Positions 16,966 to 25,192 of a DNA stretch of 64,000 nt are shown piece by piece. How positions within the stretch are numbered: position 1 is the stretch's first letter; every line of letters starts with the position of its first letter. Made by a program: the position numbers and the translations under genes. The stretch spans positions 1-64,000 of the forward strand of contig CAZFQS010000013.1 of NCBI GenBank assembly GCA_964521285.1, read 5' to 3'. The notes under the pieces are model-generated. The model was not told the origin of the DNA, made no database searches, and saw only the letters and a program-made list of their open reading frames with translations. Source of the stretch: G020354785 sp964521285 (GTDB lineage Bacteria; Bacteroidota; Bacteroidia; Bacteroidales; UBA10428).

Positions 16966-17721
16966 TTAAAAATTCAGCATTGCCTTTAAATTCTTCATTC
17001 CGCTTTTGCTTACTTTTATTTTTGCTCCACTTTTAAGTATGGCAATGTAATTATCTTTTTCATAAGGTTCAAGCTGTACCACCTGGTCAATTTTTACTAT
17101 GTAAGATCTGTGAACACGAATAAATTGCTTTGGATCCAGATGGGCCTCAAAAAAATTCATCGTTGCCTGCTTCAGGTGCTTGCTGTCTTCTGTATAAATC
17201 ATAACATAATCATCCTGAGCCTCCAGGTATTGAATTTTCTGAACCGGGATAACCTTAATTTTTGAACCTGTCTTTACTACAACGCGTTCAATTATATCGC
17301 CAAAAGACTGGTTAATAAGTTTACCTATATTTTTATCTGCCGGTCGGTGTGATTTTATTCTGTCAATAGCTTTTTTAACAGCTTCAACAAGCCTTTCCCT
17401 TGAATAAGGTTTTAACAAATAATCTACTGCATTAAGCTCAAATGCTTTTATGGCAAATTCATTATGGGCGGTTATAAAAATAATTTCCGGGATAGAATCA
17501 AGCAACTCAAGCATCTCAAAACCGTTTAACTTTGGCATTTGAATGTCCAGAAATACCAGATTGGGTTTTAATTCGCTAATAGCTTTTATTCCTTCAAAAC
17601 CATTGGCACATTCCCTTAAAATTTCTATTTCACTAAAATCCTTTAAATAATTTATAATTAGTGTTCTGGAAAGTTCTTCATCTTCAACGATTATTGCCTT
17701 GATTTTTCTGTCCATTTTCAA
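16966..17721 (-). CDS. LytTR-family response regulator
   Basis: 251-aa transcription factor. The receiver domain (about 1-125) has acidic residues VEDEE, phospho-acceptor Asp59 in FLDIQMP and Lys104 in LLKPYSRERL. The C-terminal LytTR DNA-binding domain (about 150-250) shows IQYLEAQDDYVMIYT and FIRVHRSYIVKIDQV. Such domains bind pairs of direct repeats about 21 bp apart. Exactly such pairs stand before this operon and before the efflux operon. It is the last gene of the operon after the LiaF-like protein and the LytS-like kinase, 19 bases from the kinase stop. Confidence 0.95.
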   Translation of the reverse strand: MKMDRKIKAIIVEDEELSRTLIINYLKDFSEIEILRECANGFEGIKAISELKPNLVFLDIQMPKLNGFEMLELLDSIPEIIFITAHNEFAIKAFELNAVDYLLKPYSRERLVEAVKKAIDRIKSHRPADKNIGKLINQSFGDIIERVVVKTGSKIKVIPVQKIQYLEAQDDYVMIYTEDSKHLKQATMNFFEAHLDPKQFIRVHRSYIVKIDQVVQLEPYEKDNYIAILKSGAKIKVSKSGMKNLKAMLNF

Positions 17722-17740
17722 TTCAATTAAAAAATCATTT

Positions 17741-18793
17741 TTATTCTTCCTGTGGAAAAATAATTGCTACCTCAAAAGTATTATTTGATTTATTAATAAC
17801 CATAAGATTTTCATTTTTATAAATAATACCAAGCCTGCTGCCAATATTTTTTAACCCGATCCCTTCTCCTTTTTTTACAACTAAATCAGGATCATAATCA
17901 TTTCTTATTTTTATTTTTAATGCTTTTTCACTGCAGCTTGTGGATATTTCAATTTTTGCCTGATCAACACTTTCGTAAACCCCGTATTTAACCGCATTTT
18001 CAACAAGCGGCTGAAGAATGAGGCCGGGTAATATCTTATCAAGGCATCCTTCATCTATATTCTCTACAACATTCAATCTGTCTCCAAACCTTACTTTTTC
18101 AATATCAAGATACCTGTTGATGTTTTGCATTTCATCTTTCAGAGAAGTCATCTGTTCATCTCTGTGAGATATCGAATACCTCAGAAAATCCGAAAGTTTA
18201 ATAATCATATTACGTGCCTTTTCAGGGCTTATTATTGTTAAGGAACTTATGGAATTAAGACTGTTAAATATAAAGTGAGGATTAATCTGGGATTTTAAAG
18301 AACTTAATTCCGATTCCTTTACCAGTGTTTTTAATTCGGCCTCCTTAACTACCTTTTCTCTGAAGTTTTGATAAAAGACTAACAAATAATAGGCAATAAT
18401 TATCATGCCGCAAAAAAGAAAGCCGTTGCCTATTCTCCAGGAAAGTGTTGTTTTCAGGTATTCTACATAGCCACTGTTATCTTTAAAAGATGAGCTTAAA
18501 ATAAGGTAATCTATAATAACCCATAGTCCCAAGAAAATTATGATTAGTATTATATGATTAATAATTTTTGTAAACAGGGCCTGATGTTTAATATTGCTGT
18601 AAAATATAGAAACCAGCAATCCCAAACCTAAAAATGCCAGAAGAAAATTTGACACCAGGCTTTCAGCAAGTACTAATTCAAAAGTAAATTTCTGAGTGTA
18701 TAATAAAAGAATAATATGGATACCTGATATGAATATCCATATTAAAAAATAGACTAATAAATATCTCCTGTTACTTAATAAATTATTTAGCAC
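17741..18793 (-). CDS. LytS/YehU-type sensor histidine kinase
   Basis: 350-aa inner-membrane kinase, presumably for the adjacent LytTR regulator. About four membrane helices occupy residues 10-150 with no large periplasmic sensor. The family-typical H-box SQINPHFIFNSLNSISSL (phospho-acceptor His in NPHFIFN) follows, and the ATP-binding domain ends with the G-box GEGIGLKNIGSRLG. Absence of an external domain suggests intramembrane sensing or input from the LiaF-like partner encoded 32 bases upstream. Confidence 0.94.
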   Translation of the reverse strand: MLNNLLSNRRYLLVYFLIWIFISGIHIILLLYTQKFTFELVLAESLVSNFLLAFLGLGLLVSIFYSNIKHQALFTKIINHIILIIIFLGLWVIIDYLILSSSFKDNSGYVEYLKTTLSWRIGNGFLFCGMIIIAYYLLVFYQNFREKVVKEAELKTLVKESELSSLKSQINPHFIFNSLNSISSLTIISPEKARNMIIKLSDFLRYSISHRDEQMTSLKDEMQNINRYLDIEKVRFGDRLNVVENIDEGCLDKILPGLILQPLVENAVKYGVYESVDQAKIEISTSCSEKALKIKIRNDYDPDLVVKKGEGIGLKNIGSRLGIIYKNENLMVINKSNNTFEVAIIFPQEE

Positions 18794-18825
18794 AAATTAA
18801 GAAAAAGTTAATAATCAATTAAATA

Positions 18826-19530
18826 CTAATAGGATTTAATCTCTCCTCCTCCGAAAATTGCCAGCCCTTTAACTATTAGCATAGTATCATTATCATTCTC
18901 ATTTACAGACTTTGTTAGCTTATGCTTATCACTAAATCCTCCGAATATTGAAAAAACTTTAACCTTAATATTCCAGTCCTCGGGTACTATAAATGTTGTA
19001 CCTCCAAATAAAGCAAAAATATCGATAACTTGTATTCCCGGGGCAAGTTTTGCTCTTGACATATTAAAGTTTGAGCCGCCAAAAACAGCAGTTATTTTAC
19101 CGCCCTTGAAGTTTTTGGAGTTTATAACTTTCTCACTGCCGCCAAAAATAGCTACATCATCGAGATAATCATTACCCGGCTCCAATATTCTTTTCTCATC
19201 TTCATTTCCTGTTCTCCTTCGAAAAATCATTATCAGGCCTACTAATATTATTATTGAAGGAATAAATAACTGCCAGAAATTAAAATGAAAGTCTATAAAG
19301 TTGCGGAGATAAAAGGCCCCTCCGACTGCAATCAGTATAATTCCTGTACCTTTGTGTTCACTAGTCAGCAGGGCAATAAGTCCAATACCCATTAATATTA
19401 CTTCCCAGTGAAAAAGATAGTACCTGATATTTGAAGGTAATACTCCAAAATTACTTGCCAGTATTACTGCTCCAACCAATACTATGATTACTCCAACAAT
19501 AAGTCTTTTATCTGAATGTTTTGTTTCCAT
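18826..19530 (-). CDS. LiaF-like membrane protein (DUF5668 / cell-wall-active response type)
   Basis: 234-aa protein. Residues 8-105 form about four short membrane helices of the LiaI/LiaF (DUF5668) kind. The cytoplasmic half repeats beta-strands ending in phenylalanine-glycine-glycine (DDVAIFGGSEKV, TAVFGGSNF, FALFGGTTF, FSIFGGFSD, LAIFGGGEI), as in the LiaF C-terminal domain. In Firmicutes LiaF holds the LiaSR two-component system inactive until cell-envelope stress. It is first in an operon with kinase and LytTR regulator, so it is probably the sensing or restraining component here. The promoter carries the candidate LytTR-type site. Confidence 0.85.
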   Translation of the reverse strand: METKHSDKRLIVGVIIVLVGAVILASNFGVLPSNIRYYLFHWEVILMGIGLIALLTSEHKGTGIILIAVGGAFYLRNFIDFHFNFWQLFIPSIIILVGLIMIFRRRTGNEDEKRILEPGNDYLDDVAIFGGSEKVINSKNFKGGKITAVFGGSNFNMSRAKLAPGIQVIDIFALFGGTTFIVPEDWNIKVKVFSIFGGFSDKHKLTKSVNENDNDTMLIVKGLAIFGGGEIKSY

Positions 19531-19553
19531 TTTTATAATTTTTTATTTTACGT

Positions 19554-19561
19554 CAAAAATA
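19554..19561 (-). promoter_or_regulatory. -7 box (TATTTTTG) of the LiaF-like/kinase/LytTR operon
   Basis: On the minus strand TATTTTTG is an exact TAnnTTTG box, 23 bases before the ATG at 19530. It is 29 bases downstream of the second half-site of site B, the same distance as at the efflux promoter. No good -33 element is visible. Confidence 0.6.
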
Positions 19562-19590
19562 TAAAGCTATGCAAAGGAAAAAAACAACAA

Positions 19591-19617
19591 ATCGGCAAAA
19601 GCTATGTATATATCGGT
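19591..19617 (-). promoter_or_regulatory. Candidate LytTR-type binding site, regulator operon promoter (site B)
   Basis: Read toward the LiaF-like gene: ACCGAT (19617-19612), 15 bases, GCCGAT (19596-19591), 29 bases, -7 box. This copies site A base for base in the half-sites and exactly in every distance. Sequence between the half-sites differs, as expected of a protein-binding site and not of a recent duplication. It also lies 11 bases upstream of a divergent -7 box for the M48 peptidase, so one site may govern both directions. Confidence 0.62.
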
Positions 19618-19627
19618 AAATATCATT

Positions 19628-19635
19628 TAAATTTG
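19628..19635 (+). promoter_or_regulatory. -7 box (TAAATTTG), probable M48 peptidase promoter
   Basis: Exact TAnnTTTG match on the plus strand, 90 bases before the preferred ATG at 19725. The half-site at 19612-19617 falls between where its -33 and -7 elements would be, so a bound regulator would more likely repress than activate this direction. Confidence 0.45.
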
Positions 19636-19724
19636 ATAATAATCAGCTCATTATATCAGCTATAAAACCTCATATTTGTTAATATTCATAATTGTCATAT
19701 CTAACCGCGCAAAAACACTATAAA

Positions 19725-20525
19725 ATGAAAAATTCAGCTTCAGTTTTAATAATCTCTATTCTTATATCTGTCATTTCAATAAAATGTGAAAAGGAAAAGA
19801 GCGGGCTCATTTCCAAAAACCAGGAAATTCAGTTCGGGGAACAGCTTGACAGTCTGGTTACAAACTCTCCGGAGGATTATAATGTCATAGATGAAAATGA
19901 ATATATTGAAGCATATTCATATATATATAATATGATGAATAAAATTCTTGAATCAGGGTATCTGAACAGAAAAGAATATTTTGAATGGACAATAAGAATT
20001 ATTGATGAAGATGTTCTTAATGCATTTGCGGCACCCGGCGGATATCTTTATTTCTATACAGGTCTGATGGTATATCTTGATAATGAAGCCCAGCTGGCAG
20101 GGGTAATGGCTCATGAAATAGCACATGTAGACCGAAGACATTCGGCTCAGAGACTGGAGCGTGAATTGGCCCTGAGCGTTATTATTTCAATAATTCTTGG
20201 CAAAGATCCATCACAGCTGGAGGAATATGCTGCAGGTATAGCAAAAGGATTAAGTTCCCTGGCTTACAGCAGAAACCAGGAATATGAAGCTGATGAATTT
20301 GCTGTTAAATATACATCAAATACTGATTATAATCCCAAAGGTATTTCCGGCTTTTTTAATAAACTGGAAGAAATAAAAACAGTCCGTTATCCCGAATTCT
20401 TAAGCACTCACCCTGATCCGGGAAACAGGCTCGAAGCTATTGATGAAGTGTGGAAAGAAATTGGCAGTCCGGAAGGTCTTGATTATGAATCGGAATATGC
20501 TGTCTTTCTGGGATATCTGCCGTAA
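19725..20525 (+). CDS. M48-family metalloprotease, probable lipoprotein
   Basis: Periplasmic zinc peptidase related to the LoiP/BepA quality-control group. I chose ATG 19725 over TTG 19692 because it starts a signal sequence (MKNSASVLIISIL) leading to Cys21, a plausible though loose lipobox (SIKC). The zinc motif is His130-Glu-Ile-Ala-His134, with the third ligand in YSRNQEYEADEFA. FAAPGGYLYFYTGL and STHPDPGNRLEAI are family-typical. It is divergent from the LiaF-like operon and shares its control region, which fits an envelope-stress role. Substrates are unknown. Confidence 0.88.
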   Translation: MKNSASVLIISILISVISIKCEKEKSGLISKNQEIQFGEQLDSLVTNSPEDYNVIDENEYIEAYSYIYNMMNKILESGYLNRKEYFEWTIRIIDEDVLNAFAAPGGYLYFYTGLMVYLDNEAQLAGVMAHEIAHVDRRHSAQRLERELALSVIISIILGKDPSQLEEYAAGIAKGLSSLAYSRNQEYEADEFAVKYTSNTDYNPKGISGFFNKLEEIKTVRYPEFLSTHPDPGNRLEAIDEVWKEIGSPEGLDYESEYAVFLGYLP

Positions 20526-20562
20526 ATGCTATTATTAAATTAAACTGCTACTGAAAATACAG

Positions 20563-20943
20563 TTACTTTGTCTTTTTCAGTTTTCTTTTCTCCATAACTA
20601 ATTCGTACTCCGTATATAACAGGTTCAGTTCTTTTTTAAGGCTCTCCTTTTCAGTTTCATCTGAACAATCCTTAATCTCTTTTATAAGGTTACTTATTTT
20701 TTTTCTGATACTTAACTCTTCAGGTACAACTTCTGCATTCTTCATAATATGGAAAGCTACCCTGTCCTTTTCAGAAACACTAAAATATTCTGAATTATCT
20801 AAAGGTTTACCCAGGCCCTCCAGGTTCTCACTAAAATATTCTGAATTATCTAAAGGTTTACCCAGGCCCTCCAGGTTCTCGAATTCTTTATTTTCAATTG
20901 CTTCCTTTATTTTCTTTTCTACTATGCGATCGTAATTTCCCAT
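20563..20943 (-). CDS. DUF1992 (DnaJ-homologue subfamily C member 28-like) protein with internal duplication
   Basis: 126-aa cytoplasmic protein. The family core is an N-terminal helix (DRIVEKKIKEAIENKEFENL) followed by GLGKPLDNSEYF, and here this second part occurs twice in tandem: residues about 22-38 and 39-55 are identical (ENLEGLGKPLDNSEYFS). The rest is helical and Lys/Glu-rich. The duplication is in frame, so the protein is intact but 17 residues longer than expected. Function of the family is unknown. It lies tail to tail with the M48 gene. Confidence 0.85.
   Translation of the reverse strand: MGNYDRIVEKKIKEAIENKEFENLEGLGKPLDNSEYFSENLEGLGKPLDNSEYFSVSEKDRVAFHIMKNAEVVPEELSIRKKISNLIKEIKDCSDETEKESLKKELNLLYTEYELVMEKRKLKKTK
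20779..20880 (-). repeat. Exact 51-bp in-frame tandem duplication inside the DUF1992 gene
   Basis: Bases 20779-20829 and 20830-20880 are identical over all 51 positions, including third codon positions. That means a very recent duplication (or an assembly error), since any age would leave silent differences. Confidence 0.95.
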
Positions 20944-20967
20944 GATACCAGATATTTAATTTACAGT

Positions 20968-20975
20968 CAAATTTA
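20968..20975 (-). promoter_or_regulatory. -7 box (TAAATTTG) of the DUF1992 gene
   Basis: Exact TAnnTTTG match on the minus strand, 24 bases before the ATG at 20943. A clear -33 element was not found. The remaining 20976-21222 is AT-rich, has a short AGCAATAGAACA repeat at 21072 and no gene that I can see. Confidence 0.45.
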
Positions 20976-21222
20976 TTACAATATTCTTAATTTTCTTTAT
21001 TAATAACAGTTTTATTAGTTAGACTAATTATCAACACTTATTTATTGAACTATTTTTTTATCCAGCAATATAGCAATAGAACAATAGAATAACTTACAAA
21101 ATTCCTGCCAGAAAAGAAAAAATCAATAAAATAAACTTTTTTTTAACAAAAAATTATGAAATATAAAATATTTTGATTATATTATAATCGTATTGTTTGA
21201 TTATTTTATAATCATTTTGGAA

Positions 21223-21405
21223 ATGGAAAAACATGTATTTATTTCAAAGCCGGGCAGAGGGTGGTCAAAACTTAACATTCCCGGAAACCTTATCAATAGC
21301 TCCCGTGAAGAGCTTAGCAACTGGGCGTATAGTATTGTTAAAAAGCATAATTACAAGGGATTTTTAATATCTGATAATGCCTCCCCGTACCCTATTAGCA
21401 AATAG
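21223..21405 (+). CDS. Small hypothetical protein
   Basis: 60-aa protein beginning MEKHVFISKPGRGWSKL. ATG 21223 is preferred to TTG 21193, which would add a hydrophobic tail from AT-rich leader. It has no membrane segment or signal, and ends in a mixed alpha/beta-looking sequence (SREELSNWAYSIVKKHNYKG). I do not recognise the family. The codon use resembles its neighbours and the reading frame has ordinary amino acid composition, so it is likely real. It precedes hemW by 123 bases on the same strand. Confidence 0.6.
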   Translation: MEKHVFISKPGRGWSKLNIPGNLINSSREELSNWAYSIVKKHNYKGFLISDNASPYPISK

Positions 21406-21528
21406 CAATTTTTCCCGGAATTAATCTTTTATAAAAATCAGAATTTTATACCGCCTTAATTATTAATACTTTTTAGCTTTGCTTTATAAGTATATGAATA
21501 GTTATTAAAAAAGAACTTATTCTGTTTT

Positions 21529-22659
21529 ATGGCCGGTATTTATATACATATTCCTTATTGTCGGAAATTATGCCATTACTGTAATTTTCACCGGTCATTA
21601 CTTATTAAAAACATAAGTGTTTTCCTGGACGCCCTGGTTAAAGAAATTGAAATAAGAAAAAATTACCTTGGCCATGAATTAATAGAAACCATTTATTTTG
21701 GAGGGGGAACTCCCTCAATACTTAATATCAGGGAAATAAACCTGATAATCTCCGCAATATATAATAATTTTAAGGTAAATGATAACCCCGAAATAACGCT
21801 GGAAGCAAATCCTGATGATTTGGGCAGGGATTATCTTGAGGGATTAATGAATAATACCCCTGTTAACCGTTTAAGTATTGGCATTCAATCATTTTATGAC
21901 GATGACCTGAAATTAATGAACCGCCGCCATAGTTCCCTGCAGGCCGCAGAATCGGTTGAACATGCACAGAAAACAGGATTTTCCAATATCAGTATTGATT
22001 TAATATACGGCCTTCCTGGATTAACTACCGGTAAATGGATATCGAACCTGCAGCAGGCTTTTAGACTTAATGTACAGCATATTTCCGCCTATCACTTAAC
22101 ATTTGAACCCGGGACATTATTTTACAGATTTTTTAATGAAGGCAAACTATCTCAGCCTTCAGAAGATGAAAGTTTTAAACAATTTGAAGTATTAACCAGC
22201 CTGGCCCAAAAAAACAGATTTATTCATTATGAAGTCTCAAATTTTGCAAAGGAAGGGTATTTTTCTATCCACAATACAAATTACTGGAGACAGAAAAAAT
22301 ACCTGGGGATTGGCCCTTCGGCACATTCATATGACTATAATTCCCGGCAATGGAATATTGCAGATAACAAAAAATATATTGAGGGTATTAATAAAGGCAA
22401 TCCGATTACCAAAAAAGAAACACTAGCTACAACAACGAAATTTAATGATTATCTGCTGACTTCATTAAGGACTATGTGGGGTATAGATTTACGTTATATA
22501 AAAAATATTTTTGGGTTAAAATATTCGGATTATATAACCCTCAAATCAAAAAAATTCATTGATGCGGATAATATGATAAAGGACAGGACCATCCTTAAAC
22601 TGACAAACAGGGGAATATTTATTTCCGATTATATAATTTCGGAATTGATGTTTCCCTGA
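21529..22659 (+). CDS. hemW: HemW-like radical SAM protein
   Basis: 376-aa protein of the coproporphyrinogen III oxidase-like family, now understood as heme chaperone HemW. The radical-SAM cluster motif is Cys11-x3-Cys15-x2-Cys18 (IPYCRKLCHYC), followed by IYFGGGTPS, EANPDD, RLSIGIQSF and SIDLIYGLPG. The Cys four residues after the motif that marks true HemN is absent (CNFHR), as in HemW. The C-terminal HemN domain has the LLTSLRTMWGIDL block. It is probably monocistronic. Bacteroidota often need heme for fumarate respiration. Confidence 0.92.
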   Translation: MAGIYIHIPYCRKLCHYCNFHRSLLIKNISVFLDALVKEIEIRKNYLGHELIETIYFGGGTPSILNIREINLIISAIYNNFKVNDNPEITLEANPDDLGRDYLEGLMNNTPVNRLSIGIQSFYDDDLKLMNRRHSSLQAAESVEHAQKTGFSNISIDLIYGLPGLTTGKWISNLQQAFRLNVQHISAYHLTFEPGTLFYRFFNEGKLSQPSEDESFKQFEVLTSLAQKNRFIHYEVSNFAKEGYFSIHNTNYWRQKKYLGIGPSAHSYDYNSRQWNIADNKKYIEGINKGNPITKKETLATTTKFNDYLLTSLRTMWGIDLRYIKNIFGLKYSDYITLKSKKFIDADNMIKDRTILKLTNRGIFISDYIISELMFP

Positions 22660-22725
22660 TATATGAAGGGAAATTCAGGTCAAAACAATTTTTAGAATCA
22701 CCTCAATTTTCTGATACAATAAAAA

Positions 22726-24018
22726 TTATTTTGCAGCTTTTATTGCCTTATTTATAAGTTCTTCTAATTTTTCTCTTAAAGTATCGTATGAAAAGTATTT
22801 CTTTCCCAATACATAATTATGTTCGGCAATTTCCCTTGCCAGATCTTTATTATAAATAACCTCTTTCATTTCTTCCAATGCTTTGTCATTCAGGTCATTA
22901 TTCTCAAGCATAACGGTTCTGAATCCTTTGCTGCCAATATCAGGCCAGTAAACAGGTTTATAATTATTTACAAAAATGGGTCGCCTGGCCAATACTGCCT
23001 CTACAAATGCATTTCCAAATCCTTCATAAGTACTGAAATATGTGCATGCTGCAGCCTGAGCATAAGCATCGGATAAGGAATAATTCAAATCCCCGTTACG
23101 TGACATCAGCCCTTTATTGTTAAATAAATGATATGCAAAAGCAACCTGTTGTCCTAATTTAAGCTGGTGTATCAACTCAATAAGTTCATTATAGTATTTG
23201 CTTCCGGCATCATCATTATAGTTCCCGGTAACTATTAATTTCACTTTTTTATCCTGCAATTTTTCAACAAGCCTGATTGCTACTTCAATTCCTTTTCGCC
23301 TGACTACTCTGGTAATCTGAAACAATAAAATATCATCCTCCTCAAATCCCATATTTTTGTGCATACATATATTTTTTTCAGTTACTTCACCAAAAGGCCT
23401 GTCAAAATCCATAACATTCGGGACATTTACAGAATCCCTGTCGAACTTTTCTTTTAATGTATTCTGAGCCTGCGTATTTATAACTGCATGAAAAGAATTC
23501 GGCATTCGTAACGGAAAAGTTTTTTCTATTAAATCATTTATCTTTTTGTGAGGAGAAACATACCGGGTCCCCCTTTCCCATGCAAAATCATGATCATGAG
23601 TAATAGTAGGTAATCCGGTTCTATTAACCGCTTTTTTAATTGCTATTCCCATTTCGAGATGAGATGGTAAAGCAGAAGCATTTTCTGAAATAAGCAGTTT
23701 TATTTTTCTCAAATTAATCCAGTCTAGTATTCTTTTATAAATTACCTTGGAATAAAGATCAATATGTTCGAGTAACTCATCAACATCACCCTCAGGATGA
23801 AAAAATGCTTTTTTCTGTCCCCAATAGCTTTCAGGTGAAAAGAAGGACATCTCAGGAATAAGCGTTTCAAAATCATGATTCATTTTCCTCTCTTCATACT
23901 GACCTGACAGTATAAATACTTCATGTCCCATCCTCTTTAAAACCTCTATCCACTTCTCGGTTTCAAGGGCAACTCCATCTACTCCCCCTATTCTTCCTAT
24001 GACTATTCCTACTCTCAT
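22726..24018 (-). CDS. Family 4 (GT-B) glycosyltransferase
   Basis: 430-aa soluble glycosyltransferase with retaining GT4 features: N-terminal GRIGGVDGVALETEKW (acceptor side), THDHDFAWERG, nucleotide-sugar side FQITRVVRRKGIEVAIRLVE and the E-x7-E block in YEGFGNAFVEAVLARRP. The layout recalls glycerate- or fructose-type mannosyl/glucosyltransferases that make compatible solutes, but this is a resemblance only. There is no polysaccharide cluster around it. The HDHDFAWE motif is echoed in the 1391-aa fusion at 35553 (NNHDFYWEGG), so the two may be distant relatives. Confidence 0.85.
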   Translation of the reverse strand: MRVGIVIGRIGGVDGVALETEKWIEVLKRMGHEVFILSGQYEERKMNHDFETLIPEMSFFSPESYWGQKKAFFHPEGDVDELLEHIDLYSKVIYKRILDWINLRKIKLLISENASALPSHLEMGIAIKKAVNRTGLPTITHDHDFAWERGTRYVSPHKKINDLIEKTFPLRMPNSFHAVINTQAQNTLKEKFDRDSVNVPNVMDFDRPFGEVTEKNICMHKNMGFEEDDILLFQITRVVRRKGIEVAIRLVEKLQDKKVKLIVTGNYNDDAGSKYYNELIELIHQLKLGQQVAFAYHLFNNKGLMSRNGDLNYSLSDAYAQAAACTYFSTYEGFGNAFVEAVLARRPIFVNNYKPVYWPDIGSKGFRTVMLENNDLNDKALEEMKEVIYNKDLAREIAEHNYVLGKKYFSYDTLREKLEELINKAIKAAK

Positions 24019-24081
24019 ACTTGAAAAAAGTTTTGGTTAATATTTTTTCTGTTTACTAAAATAATTAAAATACATAAAAAA

Positions 24082-24107
24082 GGGCTGTATCTTAATTGAT
24101 ACAGTCC
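24082..24107 (-). terminator. Rho-independent terminator after the coiled-coil protein gene
   Basis: On the minus strand GGACTGTATC pairs with GATACAGCCC (one G-U) around AATTAA and is followed by six T. It ends transcription of the gene at 24147-25070 before the glycosyltransferase gene on the same strand. Confidence 0.78.
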
Positions 24108-24146
24108 ATTTATTATAATATTCAGGATACAAAAAATTACCTGCTT

Positions 24147-25070
24147 TTACTTTAATGCAAAAGTAGTATATCCAATCTCATACCCCTCAGAATATAGTAA
24201 CGTGGTATAAACTCCCGGAATCAGAGCTTCAGTCTTGTCCCAGAAAATGCACATATCAATATCCGAATTTTCATATTCAAGTTCCCTTACTGATGTGTAA
24301 ATAATCTGCTCTCCGTTATATTCAAAAAGATCATTCATATCGGATGCCAATACCACGTCATCGGGCCTTATGATCCTCATATATATATCTTTGGTCCCTG
24401 GCTGGGCAACGTTATTTTCTCTTATAGTAAAACATACTTTTATCTTGTCAATCTTATTTATTTTATCTTTTGGCTTACTGTTTTTGTTTAAGGGATAGAC
24501 CACAATATTTTTAGCGCTTAAAACCGAAGCCACCTGAACCTGGGAGGTGAGCTCTTCAGCTCGCTTCGATAATGCATCTTTATCGCTTTCCGCTTCCCGA
24601 AGCTTTGTCCTTACACGCACATTTTCAGCAGTTAACTCCAGATTTCTTGTATTGAGTGAATCAATCTGTACAATATAACTTCTCATTACTTCGCGCAAAG
24701 TCTCCAACTCACTTCTGTACATTTTAATCTTGGTTGCATCCGAAGCCCTGTATTTCAGCAAATTTCTTATTTTTTCCTGTTCGCTTGTCAGCAATTCATT
24801 AATGCTGTCATTCTCAGTCATTAATGAATCATATTCAACAATAAGTGAATTTAATTTGACCTCAAGGTCAACCTTTTCATCTTTAAGAAGCATATTAGCT
24901 TCATTAGTCTTCTTTCGTTCTTTAGAATCCACATATAATTTATACCCCAAAATTCCATTTATAATAACCAGAACAACTATCAGAATTAACAGAATTAAAG
25001 GCGTTTTACTTTCAGGTCCCTGATTCCCAGGTTCCTTAATTTCCTGATCATAATTATTAGATGTTTCCAT
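24147..25070 (-). CDS. Membrane-anchored coiled-coil protein of unknown function
   Basis: 307-aa protein. A short acidic N-terminal tail is followed by one membrane helix (about 24-46, LILLILIVVLVIINGILGYK). A long coiled coil (about 50-165, Glu/Lys/Leu rich, SEQEKIRNLL, SDKDALSKRAEELTSQ) precedes a C-terminal beta-rich domain (about 190-307) with IDKIKVCFTIRENNVA and VYTTLLYSEGYEIGYTTF. The C-terminal domain should be periplasmic. I do not recognise a named family beyond general similarity to Bacteroidota 'hypothetical' proteins of this build. It has its own -7 box and terminator, so it is transcribed alone. Confidence 0.85.
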   Translation of the reverse strand: METSNNYDQEIKEPGNQGPESKTPLILLILIVVLVIINGILGYKLYVDSKERKKTNEANMLLKDEKVDLEVKLNSLIVEYDSLMTENDSINELLTSEQEKIRNLLKYRASDATKIKMYRSELETLREVMRSYIVQIDSLNTRNLELTAENVRVRTKLREAESDKDALSKRAEELTSQVQVASVLSAKNIVVYPLNKNSKPKDKINKIDKIKVCFTIRENNVAQPGTKDIYMRIIRPDDVVLASDMNDLFEYNGEQIIYTSVRELEYENSDIDMCIFWDKTEALIPGVYTTLLYSEGYEIGYTTFALK

Positions 25071-25123
25071 ATGAAGAACTAGTTAATTGGTTAATTTCCA
25101 GTAATAATTAAAATAATATTTAA

Positions 25124-25131
25124 CAAATATA
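25124..25131 (-). promoter_or_regulatory. -7 box (TATATTTG) of the coiled-coil protein gene
   Basis: Exact TAnnTTTG match on the minus strand, 53 bases before the ATG at 25070. The -33 position reads GTTA, a poor match. Confidence 0.5.
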
Positions 25132-25192
25132 CAATAACTGCATGTTGTATAACATAATGTATATGAAAAATTAATCAAATTATAATTTATGG

